From NCBI RefSeq assembly GCF_026230105.1, contig NC_079478.1, positions 29,465,653-29,529,652 on the forward strand: a stretch of DNA of 64,000 nt. The letters are read 5' to 3'. Below the pieces are notes generated by a model. That model did not search any database and was not told the origin of the DNA. It was given only the letters and a program-made list of their open reading frames with translations. Positions 13,001 through 23,777 of this stretch are shown here, in pieces. Source of the DNA: Diorhabda sublineata. Its lineage: Eukaryota > Arthropoda > Insecta > Coleoptera > Chrysomelidae. How positions within the stretch are numbered: position 1 is the stretch's first letter; every line of letters begins with the position of its first letter. The position numbers and the translations under genes are program-made.

Positions 13001-13540
13001 ACCTCCGTCTACCGAGCTAACCAAATGATCAGTGAGATACGAAGACTTATGCTAAGAGAAAAATTTACCAAGAGCCAATAGCATCATCCATTTCGTTCCT
13101 AAAACTCTATAACAATGAGGAGATCCAGAGACTGAAGAATGGATACACAAACACACTTCTAACAAACCAAAGAAAAATCCAAACAAAGTTTGACCAAAAA
13201 AGTGTGTTTATAGTTGATTTCATGGTATATGGGATCACCACAACTTATACATGGCTTCTAGGGAGCGATTTAAGGCTTAGTACCCATGTAACAAATGTTT
13301 CAATTGTCAATTGTTTCAATAAGTGTTAATTTATTATTATCATTGTTATCATCCTGGAACAAATTGTTTTCTGATATACGATCGAAATGATTATGAGATT
13401 GATTCAAATAAGATTCTAGAGTTATATTGTCGGTTGTATCCCAAATAATTATACTTTTTTCAGTTGAACCTAAAATTTAATAAAAATATATGAATAAACC
13501 AATAGATGAAATGATTTAGGAGAAAGGTTTAGTGATTTTT
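10007..13540. other. Long stretch without recognised genes
   Basis: AT-rich DNA with simple ATA/ATG runs near 10240-10270 and several short open frames that match nothing I know. The open frame at 11048-11239 and the GAT-rich run near 12978-12998 were inspected and left unassigned. It is probably intron or intergenic. Confidence 0.35.
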
Positions 13541-13547
13541 TCGATTT

Positions 13548-13855
13548 TGGTTTTAGTTTGAACTTCTTCTGTCCTACCTCAGGACCACTTCGTTTAGTCT
13601 GACCGCTTCTTTTCTCATCTTCTCGTCCTGTTCGATCTTCTTCTCGTCTGATGAACTCACGTACCTCGTCGCTTATGATGGGGAACCAATTGTACCTGTC
13701 GACTCTACTTGTAGTAGTGCAGTCTTTTATTACTTGGTAGATGGCTTCTTCCGGGTGTATTAGTTAATTTTCCAGTTCCGCTGCATGGTTGATGATCTTC
13801 TTCAGCTCTTTTTCCATTATTCTTTCGCCCTTGTCCAACGCAATTTATTCCTTGA
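13548..13855 (-). pseudogene. Charged relict reading frame, possibly a retroelement ORF1
   Basis: On the minus strand a frame is open for about 100 codons apart from one TAA. It begins near ALDKGERIMEKELKKIINHA (about 13780-13840), has a stop after AELEN, then continues LIHPEEAIYQVIKDCTTTSR, RYNWFPIISDEVREF and a basic/acidic tail. Codon use is balanced and clearly unlike the AT-rich surroundings, and the amphipathic, charged content predicts helices. Such content is common in ORF1/gag-like proteins of retroelements, but I do not recognise the family. Alternatively it is a decayed host exon. Confidence 0.4.
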
Positions 13856-13860
13856 CCTAA

Positions 13861-14655
13861 TCATCATGTGAAGACTTATATACTAGCAAAAAAGCACACA
13901 TCTCCTTTAAGAGCATTAGGTTCCAATTAGAATGAGCTCGAATAGAGTAGAGAGTATTTAGAGTGGGAGCAAATTATATTTTTTTGTACATGATAATAAC
14001 TTTATTAACAGTATGATTATTAGAGTTATGAACATTATTTATATTTATGCTCGAAGTTGGAGATACTTGGGAACATCTATATAAAAAATGGACCTTAGCA
14101 TGAATTATTCACAACATAAGCTTGATGGAGACTCCAAAAATATGGGGGAGAATAAACATTAGAAACTTTCATGTGTCAAAATCAACAATGGAAGGAGATT
14201 TTTAAATTCTCGACGAAATTCGAACAAAGGCTAGAAAAGTCAAGCAAAATGTTTACCAAAGACTCGAGTGACAAAGAATGTGATCAATTTTTGATGTAGA
14301 TGTGAAAAAATTTTTAATGACAAGGATACTACTACGAACAATATTATCCTTCAATGTGTCAACTGGTACAGGTTCAACACCTAATTCTAATGAGCCATCT
14401 TGTTGAAAGTATACATTTTTCGAATACACTCAGGCAAATTATTATATATAATGTATAAAACATAACTCAAAATTCTCTAAACGCGATACCTAAACCTAAA
14501 TACGAAAACAGATACGGATAGCATTCAAACAAACTCAGAAAAATATACCAAAAACAAAAAATGAAACAAAAAACTAAAAAGTAATATAAGTGCCGTTATA
14601 CATTGGAGACAGTTGTGAAGAAGGCGAAGGACCACTCGTATTAGATCTTTTCTTG
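13861..14655. other. No recognised feature
   Basis: AT-rich DNA with an A-rich run at about 14500-14590. No gene, repeat pairing or RNA was recognised. Confidence 0.35.
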
Positions 14656-14659
14656 CCTA

Positions 14660-15085
14660 AGAAAGTTGGAAAAGGTTTACCCGATGCAGCGAAATCACAC
14701 AGACCATAAAACGTCCAGACCAAGAAGACAAGAGTGTATAGCCAATAGGCTAACTCTTAGCAAAAAGATAATACTTCCCAGAATCTTCAATGGAATTCAG
14801 GACAGAAGAAGGAATACTGTGAAAATGAGAACCTGTCGAAATGATGGAACGTTCTTCGAATCCGGATGGATTTATTGTGAGCAGGATACTTGGAGGGACG
14901 GGGGAGCGGGCTTTCCCACGTGCACGGGTGTCTGTGTATAAATTGCTCTTACTTTGCAGGCGAGCAGCTTGAACTAGATGCCTATGTAACCGAGCAAGAA
15001 CGAAAAGAGATGTGCACAGCATTTTGAAAATTATATCCGATTTGCCGTTTTGCCGCTCAAACCTGTTCAAGATTAAAGAATATGA
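14660..15085. other. GC-richer island, probable unclassified repeat
   Basis: This block stands out from its neighbours by higher GC content and a sharp return to AT-rich DNA after about 15080. Overlapping frames are open on both strands (91 codons plus, 115 codons minus), which argues that neither is under coding selection. A TATA-like motif (gtataaatt, about 14936-14944) follows a GC-rich run with cacgtgcacgggtg. The arrangement would fit an LTR or promoter-bearing repeat, but no second copy or LTR partner is in the window. Confidence 0.35.
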
Positions 15086-15099
15086 AAATAGATACATTA

Positions 15100-16015
15100 T
15101 TGTCTTTTTCTACGTATTAGTTATGTATTGGTTTTATTAGAGCAAATGTACACCTGAACACATTCTAAAAATATGAAAGAATTTTCAAAAACCCTTGATA
15201 TTTGAAACGCTTCGCATTAGAGCCAACCATTTACTTATATACTATATGAGTCGAAAGGGGACAAAATTCTTAGGTATACTTTTAATTGATTGTAAATTAT
15301 TAATTTCTAAAGGGGTTTTTGATGATATTTCTGCCAAATGATTCAAATGAGGAAAATACATTATCTATAGAGTCTATCGACGATAAATTCCACCAATTCT
15401 TACAACTATTTAACTCCAATTGGCAAAAAATAGATGCATACAATGCATGGCATACATAGGTGTATGCCAAGTTTCTTTCTTGTAAGACAGATGAATAGAT
15501 AAATTTGAATATTCTTCCACAATTTCACTCATTCCCTTCTTAGACACGTTGATGTATCAAAAAAGCATGTGGTATAAAATCTATCTGACGAAAACTCTAA
15601 AAAACTATAAATTGCGTGAACTGATGATTGATATTCAAAGTAAATTTAGAGAAGAATGTTGCGTAATTCAAGTGTCAATCATATATATCAAAAAGTGGAT
15701 GCTGGATGGAAGGTACCCGGCCATGAGTGTTATCTGGCTCAAAAATATGACTTAAATTTACAAGAAGACAAATTTTATTTTGAAAAACAGCAGCAATTTT
15801 AGTTTGAGGTTATGTATATAAATATAGTCTATTTTTATGATCGGGAGAGTAATCAAACTGACTTACTAATCTAATATTGCTGTCATTTTTAATAATAATA
15901 ATCTAAATATTTTCAGAAATTTTCATGAATGCACCTGAGCAAATACGGGCTTTTATTGGTTTTCCATAACCATTCAGAGCAGTCGAAAAACTGGAATGAT
16001 CAACATTCCTGGGTA
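15100..16015. other. No recognised feature
   Basis: AT-rich DNA. The open frame at 15549-15755 has no recognisable motif. There is no repeat pairing apart from short local similarities such as gcatacaatgcatggcatac near 15435-15455. Confidence 0.35.
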
Positions 16016-16019
16016 CATT

Positions 16020-16171
16020 ACATAATCATAGCATGAGAGTATGAGTCAATACAAATTTTCTATCTTGTAAAGAGATCCAAGTTTTGTACTCTCAACAATT
16101 CAGTTTAAACGCTACTTGCAAGGTGCACTGTGCAGTCTATTGTCAATTCTATTGTAATTATGGAAAATTCG
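16020..16171 (+). repeat. Interspersed repeat, copy A
   Basis: The region around cagttta, acttgcaaggtgca(c/t)tgtgca and ctgtaattatggaaaatt recurs in inverted orientation at 37071-37225. Similarity covers roughly 150 bases with small indels. The following 200 bases (to about 16390) contain a frame with RGNRFESKEAVKKTAEVL, which loosely recalls a mariner C-terminus, but the copy at 37 kb does not share that part, so I do not assign it. Two copies in one window indicate a dispersed family. Confidence 0.65.
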
Positions 16172-16399
16172 GCAAAATTTGACAAATGTCTGTGCGAAGT
16201 TGATTTCAAAAAATCTAACTCCCGATCAAAAGCTTTTGCGTCAACGGGTACGCTCATATTTCCTTGAAAGGTTAGAAAAAGATCTGCTTTGAGAGGAAAC
16301 CGATTTGAGTCGAAGGAAGCGGTAAAAAAAACGGCAGAGGTCCTGTTTGGCGAGGGTATATTGAAGAGGAGCATTCGAATGTAGAATAAATTTTATAAT

Positions 16400-17085
16400 A
16401 AAAACCTCTTTCTCAACCAGTCTTGTTATTTAATAGCCAGACGTCGTATCTTCAGAAATATTTCAACTGTGTACTAAAAAAAAGGTACGTCTATGGATTA
16501 CTAATGCTTTATCTTATCATTTCATCACTCTCTGATACATAAAATAGTACATCTTTGAGCAAATAGCTACGATTAACGTGATTAACTTTGAAAAATACTT
16601 TTTGATTTGAAAATTCGCAATCTCTATCACTTAAGAAAACTCAAATTCCATATTATGACGATAAATGAAAGCGCTGATGTTTATTGATGAATAGTAAAAA
16701 ATAGATGAACATCTATTTTTTTGTAGCTTTGTATACAAAAATTCAAATATACATTTTTGAATTCATGTTATGCAATATTTTCTTATTTATACAATGTAAG
16801 ATTAAAGCGTCATCATATAATGAAATAAACTTAACCACCATACACACCCAACACTTATATCAGATCAACCAGTTTAATTTACCGTTTTCTTATCCCTCTC
16901 CTTCATTAAGATTAATCTGATGGATAATGTTTGGTCTGGAAATGCACTAAACCCAATAATATTTACTATCCTAAAGATTGCTGCCCTCGGTTTCGGCACT
17001 ATCAGATTAGGCATAAAAGCAATCCCTGTGGTTCTTATGAACATAGTCGTACATAGGAATGAGCGCACGTGAGTAGGATACCACA
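16400..17085. other. No recognised feature
   Basis: AT-rich DNA without a recognisable gene, ending at a TA microsatellite. Confidence 0.35.

Positions 17086-17088
<3 letters not shown>

Positions 17089-17173
<85 letters not shown>
17089..17173. repeat. (TA)n microsatellite
   Basis: A perfect TA dinucleotide run of about 85 bases. It creates open Tyr-Ile frames on both strands that should not be taken as genes. Confidence 0.98.
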
Positions 17174-17178
<5 letters not shown>

Positions 17179-18235
17179 CATGAAATCTCAATTTCTATTA
17201 TATCATGATAAATGGTGTATCCAAAAGAAATTTACGACGTTTGTGTGTTAGCAAAATAAGAGATAGCACTATTAGAGAAAATAAGAATTTATAATACAAA
17301 ATCTAAGAAGGACAATTAACATAATTTGATCATGTTATGAGAAAGGAAGATGAACGATAGATACGGAAGATAGATGAAGTACGAAATTACCCAAAAAGAA
17401 AGAAATAGGGAGCTGGAGAGACGATGGCAGGGAAAATCGAGGGATAAGATACCAGAAAATAAAACAAAAGACACAGGATAGGAAATTATGGAAATTGCTG
17501 CGGAAAAAAAAGCAAACGTAATGACTAAACTCAACTTTTTGATACGAGAAATGCTAGATACTTTCTTTAATTAAAAAAAAATCTATAAGAAGGGAACAGT
17601 AATTTTTTTAAACTTATGTCAGACTTCGAAACGTAGCAGATCCACGAAGGCGAATTCCTATCACACTTTAGGGTGGTGTGTGTTATTCTAATACATAGTT
17701 TTTTATTTCAATTGATAACGTTTCTGTTCCGTTATTATTACCGGGAACTGAAATTTCATTTTATTGCATTAAACAAGGAATGGCATAAAAAGGGTTACCA
17801 ATTATAAAATATTCATTTTATGTCTCTAGATATATAATTGTAGAATTTAGGGTAAACTACCATTGAGAAGTTCCCTACATGTTAATAATATTGTTTATTG
17901 TTTAATGCCTCGAAGAATCGTGGAATTTATAATGAACTGTATCATCTTCAGGGAAAAGTGTGGCTTCGTGCCTTCCACCAACGTTTCTATAGAACCCCGA
18001 GGATGAGAAAAACCACATACCCGGCGCGCTCGAGTACGTTTATGATCAAGCAAACCGAGTTTAACCACAAGTTAATAACAGGGATTGCCAACAGCAACGT
18101 AGAACGTTAATGAAAATAAGTTATATTTTGTATTTATAAATCATATTTATTCCAACTAATTTGATTAACCTACCTTTTTGGATATAAATGTTCAAAGCTT
18201 AATGCAAGGAATTGAATTTCATTTAGTTTTAATTA
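17174..18235. other. No recognised gene; upstream flank of the TRIP13 relic
   Basis: No family was recognised. A short GC-richer patch (17940-18110) is open on the plus strand but has no known motif and does not resemble the N-terminal domain of TRIP13. The poly-A/T runs near 17565 and 17610 are unremarkable. Confidence 0.35.
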
Positions 18236-18240
18236 TATAA

Positions 18241-18838
18241 GGTACTGGAAAAACTTCACTTTGTAAGGCGTTAGCACAAAAATTCACAATTAGAATGGGA
18301 AAAAAGTTTGGATTTGGTATACAAATGGAAATCAACAGCCACAGTCTATTTTCAAAATGATTCTCTAAAAGTGGGAAATTAGTGAATAAAGTATTTCCTA
18401 CAATAAATTATATTATACAAAATTAAAATATTTTAGTGTGTGTGCTACTTGATGAAGTGGAATCGTTAGCGCCTACTAGAAATGTTGTTAATGCTCTTCT
18501 AACTCAGATAAATCAGATTAAAAGAAACTTGAATGTTCTAATCTTCGCCAATATTTCCGAAACATCTGATTTAGAATTTATTCATAGAGCTGATATCAAA
18601 TAATTTTTAAGCAACTCTTCCGTACATGCAATTTACAAAGTTTATCATACTTGTATCATTGAAATAATTAAAGTGAACGTTATCAAGGATGGAATGCTAG
18701 ATTCTATCGAAAACATTATCAATAATGCTAAATTACCTTCGACAGAAACAAATAAATTATTGGAAATATGTAAGAAAAGTCTAGGATTAAGTGGAATATC
18801 TCTGAGGAAAATACCATTTTTAGCTTATGCGCGTTGAA
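18241..18838 (+). pseudogene. TRIP13: TRIP13/Pch2 AAA-ATPase pseudogene, partial
   Basis: The ATPase domain of Pch2/TRIP13, the remodeller of HORMA proteins (Mad2, HORMADs) in meiosis and the spindle checkpoint, is readable in one frame. Walker A is GTGKTSLCKALAQKFTIRMG (from 18241), followed by EINSHSLFSK, Walker B VLLDEVESLAPTRN (about 18442-18480), then VVNALLTQINQIKR, HRADIK and a C-terminal LGLSGISLRKIPFLAYA. In-frame stops replace the Trp after SLFSK, a position before LVCVLLDE, and the residue after ADIK. About 13 residues are missing between the LAPTRN and VVNALL blocks. The N-terminal domain is absent; the relic begins right after a possible acceptor (atataag). No intron interrupts the remaining 600 bases. 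It is dead, either a retrocopy or a duplicated gene fragment. Confidence 0.85.
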
Positions 18839-18849
18839 AAAAAATGAGG

Positions 18850-19900
18850 TGAAATTTCATTTATAATTTAGTTAAACCAATTTAGGCCAAATTTAAATTT
18901 AATTTCAATTAATAATAATATTCACAAATTCATGATTTCTACTTAGTTACTTATACAATATGAAAATTTGTAAACGTGAAAATTGGAATTTAAATGTGAA
19001 TATTTGACGTCCAGCTTTAATCGAGTATGAACTAAATTAAACGGCACAGATATAACTTGAGTAAAATGTGTAAAATCATATTTGAAATGGGTTAGTTTTT
19101 GGCTTAGATATTCCCCGGTGATAGAATTCGGTTCGAAATTGGAGCTTCGTACGAGAAAATTTAATCTTCTTATGCTTATAGAGGAAAATAGTAAAAAATG
19201 AACGTAGCGGCGCAGAGAGAAAATTGGTCTAGCAGATAACTACGGTTGTGTATTTTAGTTAACAATTCCAAGAGTGCACACGAACATTTTCTTCCAAAAA
19301 TATTGCCAAGGAGAATATAAAGAGCATCGTTGAATTCATATTTATATATGCAACGTGAAGATTACGGTAATAATGTATACATTAGCTTGAACTAATTGAA
19401 AATGCAGAGGAGTATTTTCTCTACTGGGAGATATTGGGGATTTCATTAATTGCAGCTTCACATAAATATGCAAATATTAAATTAACAGACGTGTCGTTGT
19501 TAATATTTTTTATAGAATAACGTTTATTTATTATTGGCGAATTGTTTTTAATAACACAAATTAATGATTAGGAATTATTATTGAAATATAAGATGAATGG
19601 AAATGACATTAATAGGTTTATATATTTCTGAATATCATTCACAAAATACATTGACAACATACAGAAAAAAATGGAAGTTGATATCATAAATTAAACCGAC
19701 TGCTTTTGTTTGAATACAGATAAAGAGTTAAAGCTTTCTAAAGCTTCGATTTATTCAGACGTTTCAGACGTTATTTGATGTATTATACTGAAAAGTCAGA
19801 AATGGCTTTCTTATGAGAGCATCATAATAAAAAGAATTCGAGGTATTCTTTGGACCGTGAATCTTTGTGACACTTTGTGATGTAAATTGAACATATTTTT
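18850..19900. other. No recognised feature
   Basis: AT-rich DNA with no family match. If the exon at 19909-20031 is real, this is its downstream intron, but no following exon was recognised. Confidence 0.35.
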
Positions 19901-19908
19901 GGAATTAC

Positions 19909-20031
19909 CTGAATGTTTATCAACATTTAGGTAAGTATTTACACAATTAACTACGACTTGCATTTTCCATACATTCCGTTCAGTTCCCTTTGGTCGACAA
20001 AAATCTGGTACCTTGAAGTAATAATCAAGTT
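19909..20031 (-). CDS. Probable internal exon, unidentified gene
   Basis: A 123-base open segment is bounded by a strong acceptor (a T-run then TTTTTTTAG, ending at 20032) and a CAG|GTAATT donor at 19908-19907. Entry (2 bases) and exit (1 base) phases are complementary, giving exactly 40 full codons without a stop. The peptide starts LDYYFKVPDFCRPKGTERN and continues VWKMQVVVNCVNTYLNVDKH. Two cysteines, a proline/arginine turn and a beta-like hydrophobic stretch look like a conserved extracellular or enzyme segment. Codon use (AAG, GTC, CTT, CGA, CGG) is less AT-biased than the flanks. I do not recognise the protein. It lies on the same strand as the sidestep exon, but nothing shows they are one gene. 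Confidence 0.5.
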
Positions 20032-20251
20032 CTAAAAAAAGAAAAGTTGGTAATAACGATAGCCTCACAGCTATTCGATGATTTTAAATCACCTTCACTT
20101 CTCTTCGACGATGTCAATTCCATTTGAACACGTCCCCAGGTACCAAAAGTCAACAAATTAGTTTTTGACAATTCTTTTGCCTATTTCTAGAAATAATTGA
20201 AGCTTATTTCACTACATACATACTCCACTTACTAAAATGTACTTTATAGGA

Positions 20252-20462
20252 AAGGTCGCTTTTAAAGCACAAATTAAAAAGTTTATAATAATTTTTAAAA
20301 CGAGCTTGTTACAATGATGAATAGAAAATACTATAGTTAATGTGAAAAAATCCTCAGGAACTCGATGTACGAGAAATATAGAACAAACCCACTCGTACAT
20401 TTGTTTTCAGCAGATTTTAAAAACTATTCTCAACTTTTTAGTGTGCGCTTTAAAAGCGAGTT
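20252..20462. mobile_element. Foldback element with 55-bp inverted arms
   Basis: The left arm, 20252-20306 (starting aaggtcgcttttaaagca), is the imperfect reverse complement of the right arm, 20409-20462 (ending tgcgctttaaaagcgagtt). The spacer of about 100 bases itself holds a perfect 9-bp hairpin, ATGTACGAG (20365-20373) with CTCGTACAT (20392-20400). There is no coding sequence. The structure is that of a foldback MITE or of a hairpin-forming transcript. Confidence 0.7.
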
Positions 20463-20609
20463 TTTTAGTTTTTCTAAGCTATATTTATTTTTTACTTTTT
20501 AGTTTCATATGCTCCATAGTTTTTTGTTTTTTTTCAAACTATATTAATCAATTGATACCACACTTCGCTGTTTATGTACCTTCATCTCATCGAAACTTGT
20601 ACCGAACGG

Positions 20610-20692
20610 TAACGGCGAAATTGGTGAGGTTATCAAAGTGCTTGATTTCCAACACGGAGATCGGAGGTTCGAATCTTCTATCGATCAACATT
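20610..20692 (+). repeat. tRNA-like sequence, probable SINE head
   Basis: A box-A-like ttggtgaggtta (20621-20632) and a near-consensus B box GGTTCGAATCT (20666-20676) stand at the spacing found in tRNAs. The segment between them, gcttgatttccaac, can pair as a poor anticodon arm. The acceptor stem does not pair convincingly, so I call a tRNA-derived SINE head or tRNA pseudogene, not a working tRNA. No A-rich tail was clearly seen. Confidence 0.5.
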
Positions 20693-20699
20693 TTCATTA

Positions 20700-22580
20700 A
20701 ATAAGCTGCTTTCTATTAGTCCATAGGAGAGTTATAGAGTTCGCATTAGTTTGTTTATGTTTTCTAAGAGGTTATGTTTAGAGGTAGACAACAAAACTTA
20801 AACGTAGCCACATTCTTTCACTGTAAAGTAAATCTGAATGATAGTGAAAATAACAATTTTTGGTAATTATCATATTATTCTCACGCTAATATTTCTGTTA
20901 CTTGTTCAGAACAAGTCCATTTTCTGGAAATGCTGATCTCATTGATGCTGATAAAAGTCATTAACGTCATTAAAATTTAATTTTTCGTTTTTGGAAGAAT
21001 TATGTAAATAGTTGAATTTGCTTAAATTCTATGGAAGATCGTCTTTTTTGGAATTATCTTAGACCGATTTCACAGTAGAGTGGATTTTGTTGTACAGCTT
21101 TTAAAGCACTCTGTAAGAAGTGGTAAAGTAGAATTCTTTACTTCTACTTTGAGTAACATTCAGCTTCCAAAGATTGTTATGTACTCGGTAAAAACAAATA
21201 TAATTATCTGTTATACAAATACTGGATGTGACCATTGATATTGGACTATTCAAAAATTTAACGAAACCGCAAAGAAGCGCAGTTTTTAATCTCGCAGTTT
21301 GTGGAAGTTCAGACTAATTCCATTAACCGCAGTTCATGAATATCTGCTAATTAACACCATATTTATCATTTAAATGAAAGTGCTAGACTACTGTATTATA
21401 TTTTTATTCGGAAGTCATTACGATACCAAAAACGTTTAGCATCAATTTCATAATGCGCTCTCTCCTAATCGATTAATGAGACACTTAACTACTTCCAAAT
21501 TATGTCAACAACTTTGAAAGTTCTAGAAACTTACCACGGTTAACCACATAAAGACTTCTGGAACTGATAAGCTTCAAGTTTCCATTACTTTCCAACTAAC
21601 ACAGACACCAAAACGCATACAGCACAATTAGGGTCAGCCGCAAAATATGAGCAACAAGTTTATATTATAATTTCGTGTCTCCGGAACTATAGAATATTAT
21701 CTGTTCACATAAATCGTCATGTTGTTATCGCCTCGAATAATAATTCGCCTTGGCGTCCAGTTAACTAGCTTAATTGGAACATTTACTCAACCGTTTAGAT
21801 AGTTTGGAGTTTGACAGGTGTCGTATATAACTTAGTTAAGTATTCCATATCATAGATGATGGAGTTTGAGTAGACACGTTGGAGTATATCTGACATGACA
21901 CATAAAATATTTTACATGATTTGGATATGTAAGCGAATATACAGAATGGAAAAGCCATTGGGAATGAAAAAACTTATAAAATGACATTCTAAGGTCAGAA
22001 AATTAGATTAAAATGTCTCTGCCATTGGGTTTTAGATAATAATTATAGAGACAATAATCATTTTTCAAAGCATGATTATTATGTGTAGACAAAAGGACAA
22101 CGTACATCATTTTGAATGTTTTCTAATTTGTTTTTATATTAGATTGTTAAAATTAGAAATTCTTTGAAATTTCTAATTTTAATTTGTGTACTGATTGAGA
22201 GTTTCTATGTTTTTTTAATAAAATGGGTGTTTTGTTTAGCTAACACCCACAATTATACTTGCTGACGTCCTTATATAGTATAAAATATATGACATAACTC
22301 TCAGCAGTCATGCTTATGCTGTTTCTTTAAGAATATTCATTGAGAATATGAGAGAATATAGAAGGAGACAAACATCATGATTTTAATAAATAAGAACTAT
22401 TGGTTGAAGTAATACACATTACAAATGTCTCAAACCATTCTTTTCACAACAACAAGAGTATTTAACTACGCGCCAACGCATTTTCTTACCAAAAAAAATA
22501 CAGCTCAAATTAACTATTTCTTTCCATTTCACTATGCCCTGCATTCGACTGTTCCAGTAATGTACTCCTGTATAACTTGA
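20700..22580. other. No gene; small hairpin and heat-shock-like motifs
   Basis: No coding family was recognised. A short perfect hairpin, about 13 bp (aaaattagaaatt with its complement), lies at about 22146-22185. A perfect three-unit heat-shock element pattern lies at 21516-21528 and a two-unit TTCnnGAA at 21556-21563, with no identifiable gene beside them. Confidence 0.4.
21516..21563. promoter_or_regulatory. Heat-shock-element-like cluster
   Basis: GAAagTTCtaGAA at 21516-21528 is a perfect alternating GAA/TTC trimer, the binding pattern of heat shock factor. A second inverted pair, TTCtgGAA, follows at 21556-21563. No core promoter or gene is identifiable nearby, so function is only a possibility. 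Confidence 0.25.
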
Positions 22581-22589
22581 TCTCCCCTT

Positions 22590-23460
22590 CCACTTTTTGG
22601 GTCTGACCAGCAGTATTTTCTTGAACGTTCTCCATTCTGTTATTTTCCTTCATCCTTGTGGTTTTCATATTCTTTTAATCTGTCTATATCACTGTTCTAC
22701 GAATTTTCCGGATTATTCTCTTTTCATGTATCCTTTGTTGTTCTTCATCTGTTCTGATGTTACAACTCGCAGTCTTAATCCGTTTGCTTGGCTTATTCTT
22801 TTACTACATTGTTCATTTTTGTTGCTTATCATTCACATTCAGGGTGTGAACTAGTTAGTAGAAGCTACGGTCATTTATCTTTACTGTTTATAGTTTGTGA
22901 ATTCCATTTTCTCTCAGTTTCAATATACTTTGTCTTTATTCTGAGTGTTGTTTTAACTTCCTCTTTCACAATTTGTGTGGAAATGTCTTTAAGACTTTTT
23001 CAGTCCCTCGGTATTGGAGATGAATCACCGGCATATGGCATTATTTGCTTTGATTTATCATTGATACTTCCACAGATATTATATGCCCTTACTAATGCAA
23101 TGTTAAAGAATACCGCTCACTGAGAGTCCATCAGCTTGCCTTACTACAGCATTTATTTGAAATCCATATGATAATATTTCTTTTGTCATTAGCCTTCCCT
23201 TAGAATTTGAGATAATTTCCCTAATAGTATCAACTTTTGTGGTACTTCAAGTTGTCTGTTATCCTTTATAATTATCCTCTTTTTAATACTGTGAAATGCT
23301 TGGTTAAACTCGATTAGTAGCATTTGCATTCCAATGTTGTGCTTATAGCATTTTTCGATCACTTTTAGTAAATTTATAGCATGAATTGCATCATCCATTG
23401 TTAATGTTCTTTGTATAAAACAGTTTTGATACTCCCCTGTTTTTAGTTTTTAAGTCATTT
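22590..23460 (-). mobile_element. Non-LTR retrotransposon reverse transcriptase remnant
   Basis: Read on the minus strand. EYQNCFIQRTLTMDDAIHAI (about 23395-23440) is followed by an intact 69-codon frame (23189-23398) containing VIEKCYKHNI and LLIEFNQAFHSI, the first aspartate-bearing palm motif in decayed form (FxxAFDSI in active elements). Then come VRQADGLS (about 23120) and KQIMPYAGDS, the YADD catalytic box altered to YAGD, followed by a KTKYIETE-type stretch. Frameshifts separate the blocks. Sequence to about 22590 may be the C-terminal part, but I am less sure of it. Endonuclease and ORF1 are absent, as is usual for a 5'-truncated copy. Confidence 0.75.
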
Positions 23461-23777
23461 ATTTAATTTATTTATTATTTATATATTGTTAATATTTTAT
23501 ATACTGATTACTCTATAATTGCTACCTATATTGAGAGTTCCTACGTCCATTATTGGTATAATCAATTTTGTAGTTCACTCTCCCTCGGATTTGTTTCAGA
23601 TTGCCGTACTATTTCTATGAATATCTCAAATTATACTTTAAAGAACTGTGAAATGTGAATTAATTCAATCTCATAGTATGAAAAAACTGCCGTCTCTAGG
23701 ATAGATAGAAAACTGAAAAATATTTGGGGTTTGCTGAGTAAAAAATTTTTGTAACGCCATCCATATTTTGTATAATT

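Noticed and set aside
14666..15097. Overlapping 91- and 115-codon genes on opposite strands
   Set aside because: Both frames are open because the block is GC-richer; neither has a recognisable motif. An apparent EDSGKYY in the minus frame recalls Ig domains but lacks the cysteine and tryptophan context.
16105..16374. Mariner C-terminus (RGNRFESKEAVKKTAEVL)
   Set aside because: The resemblance covers one loose motif; there is no catalytic block upstream, and the related repeat at 37 kb does not include it.
16874..17251. Tyr-Ile repeat proteins on both strands
   Set aside because: Both frames are produced by the (TA)n microsatellite; there is no unique coding sequence on either side.
20610..20692. 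Functional tRNA gene
   Set aside because: The B box is good, but the acceptor and anticodon stems do not pair; a SINE head or pseudogene is more likely.
20342..20704. 120-codon membrane-like protein
   Set aside because: The hydrophobic run comes from T-rich low-complexity DNA, and the start lies inside a foldback element; the same peptide motif on the other strand is simply its inverted arm.
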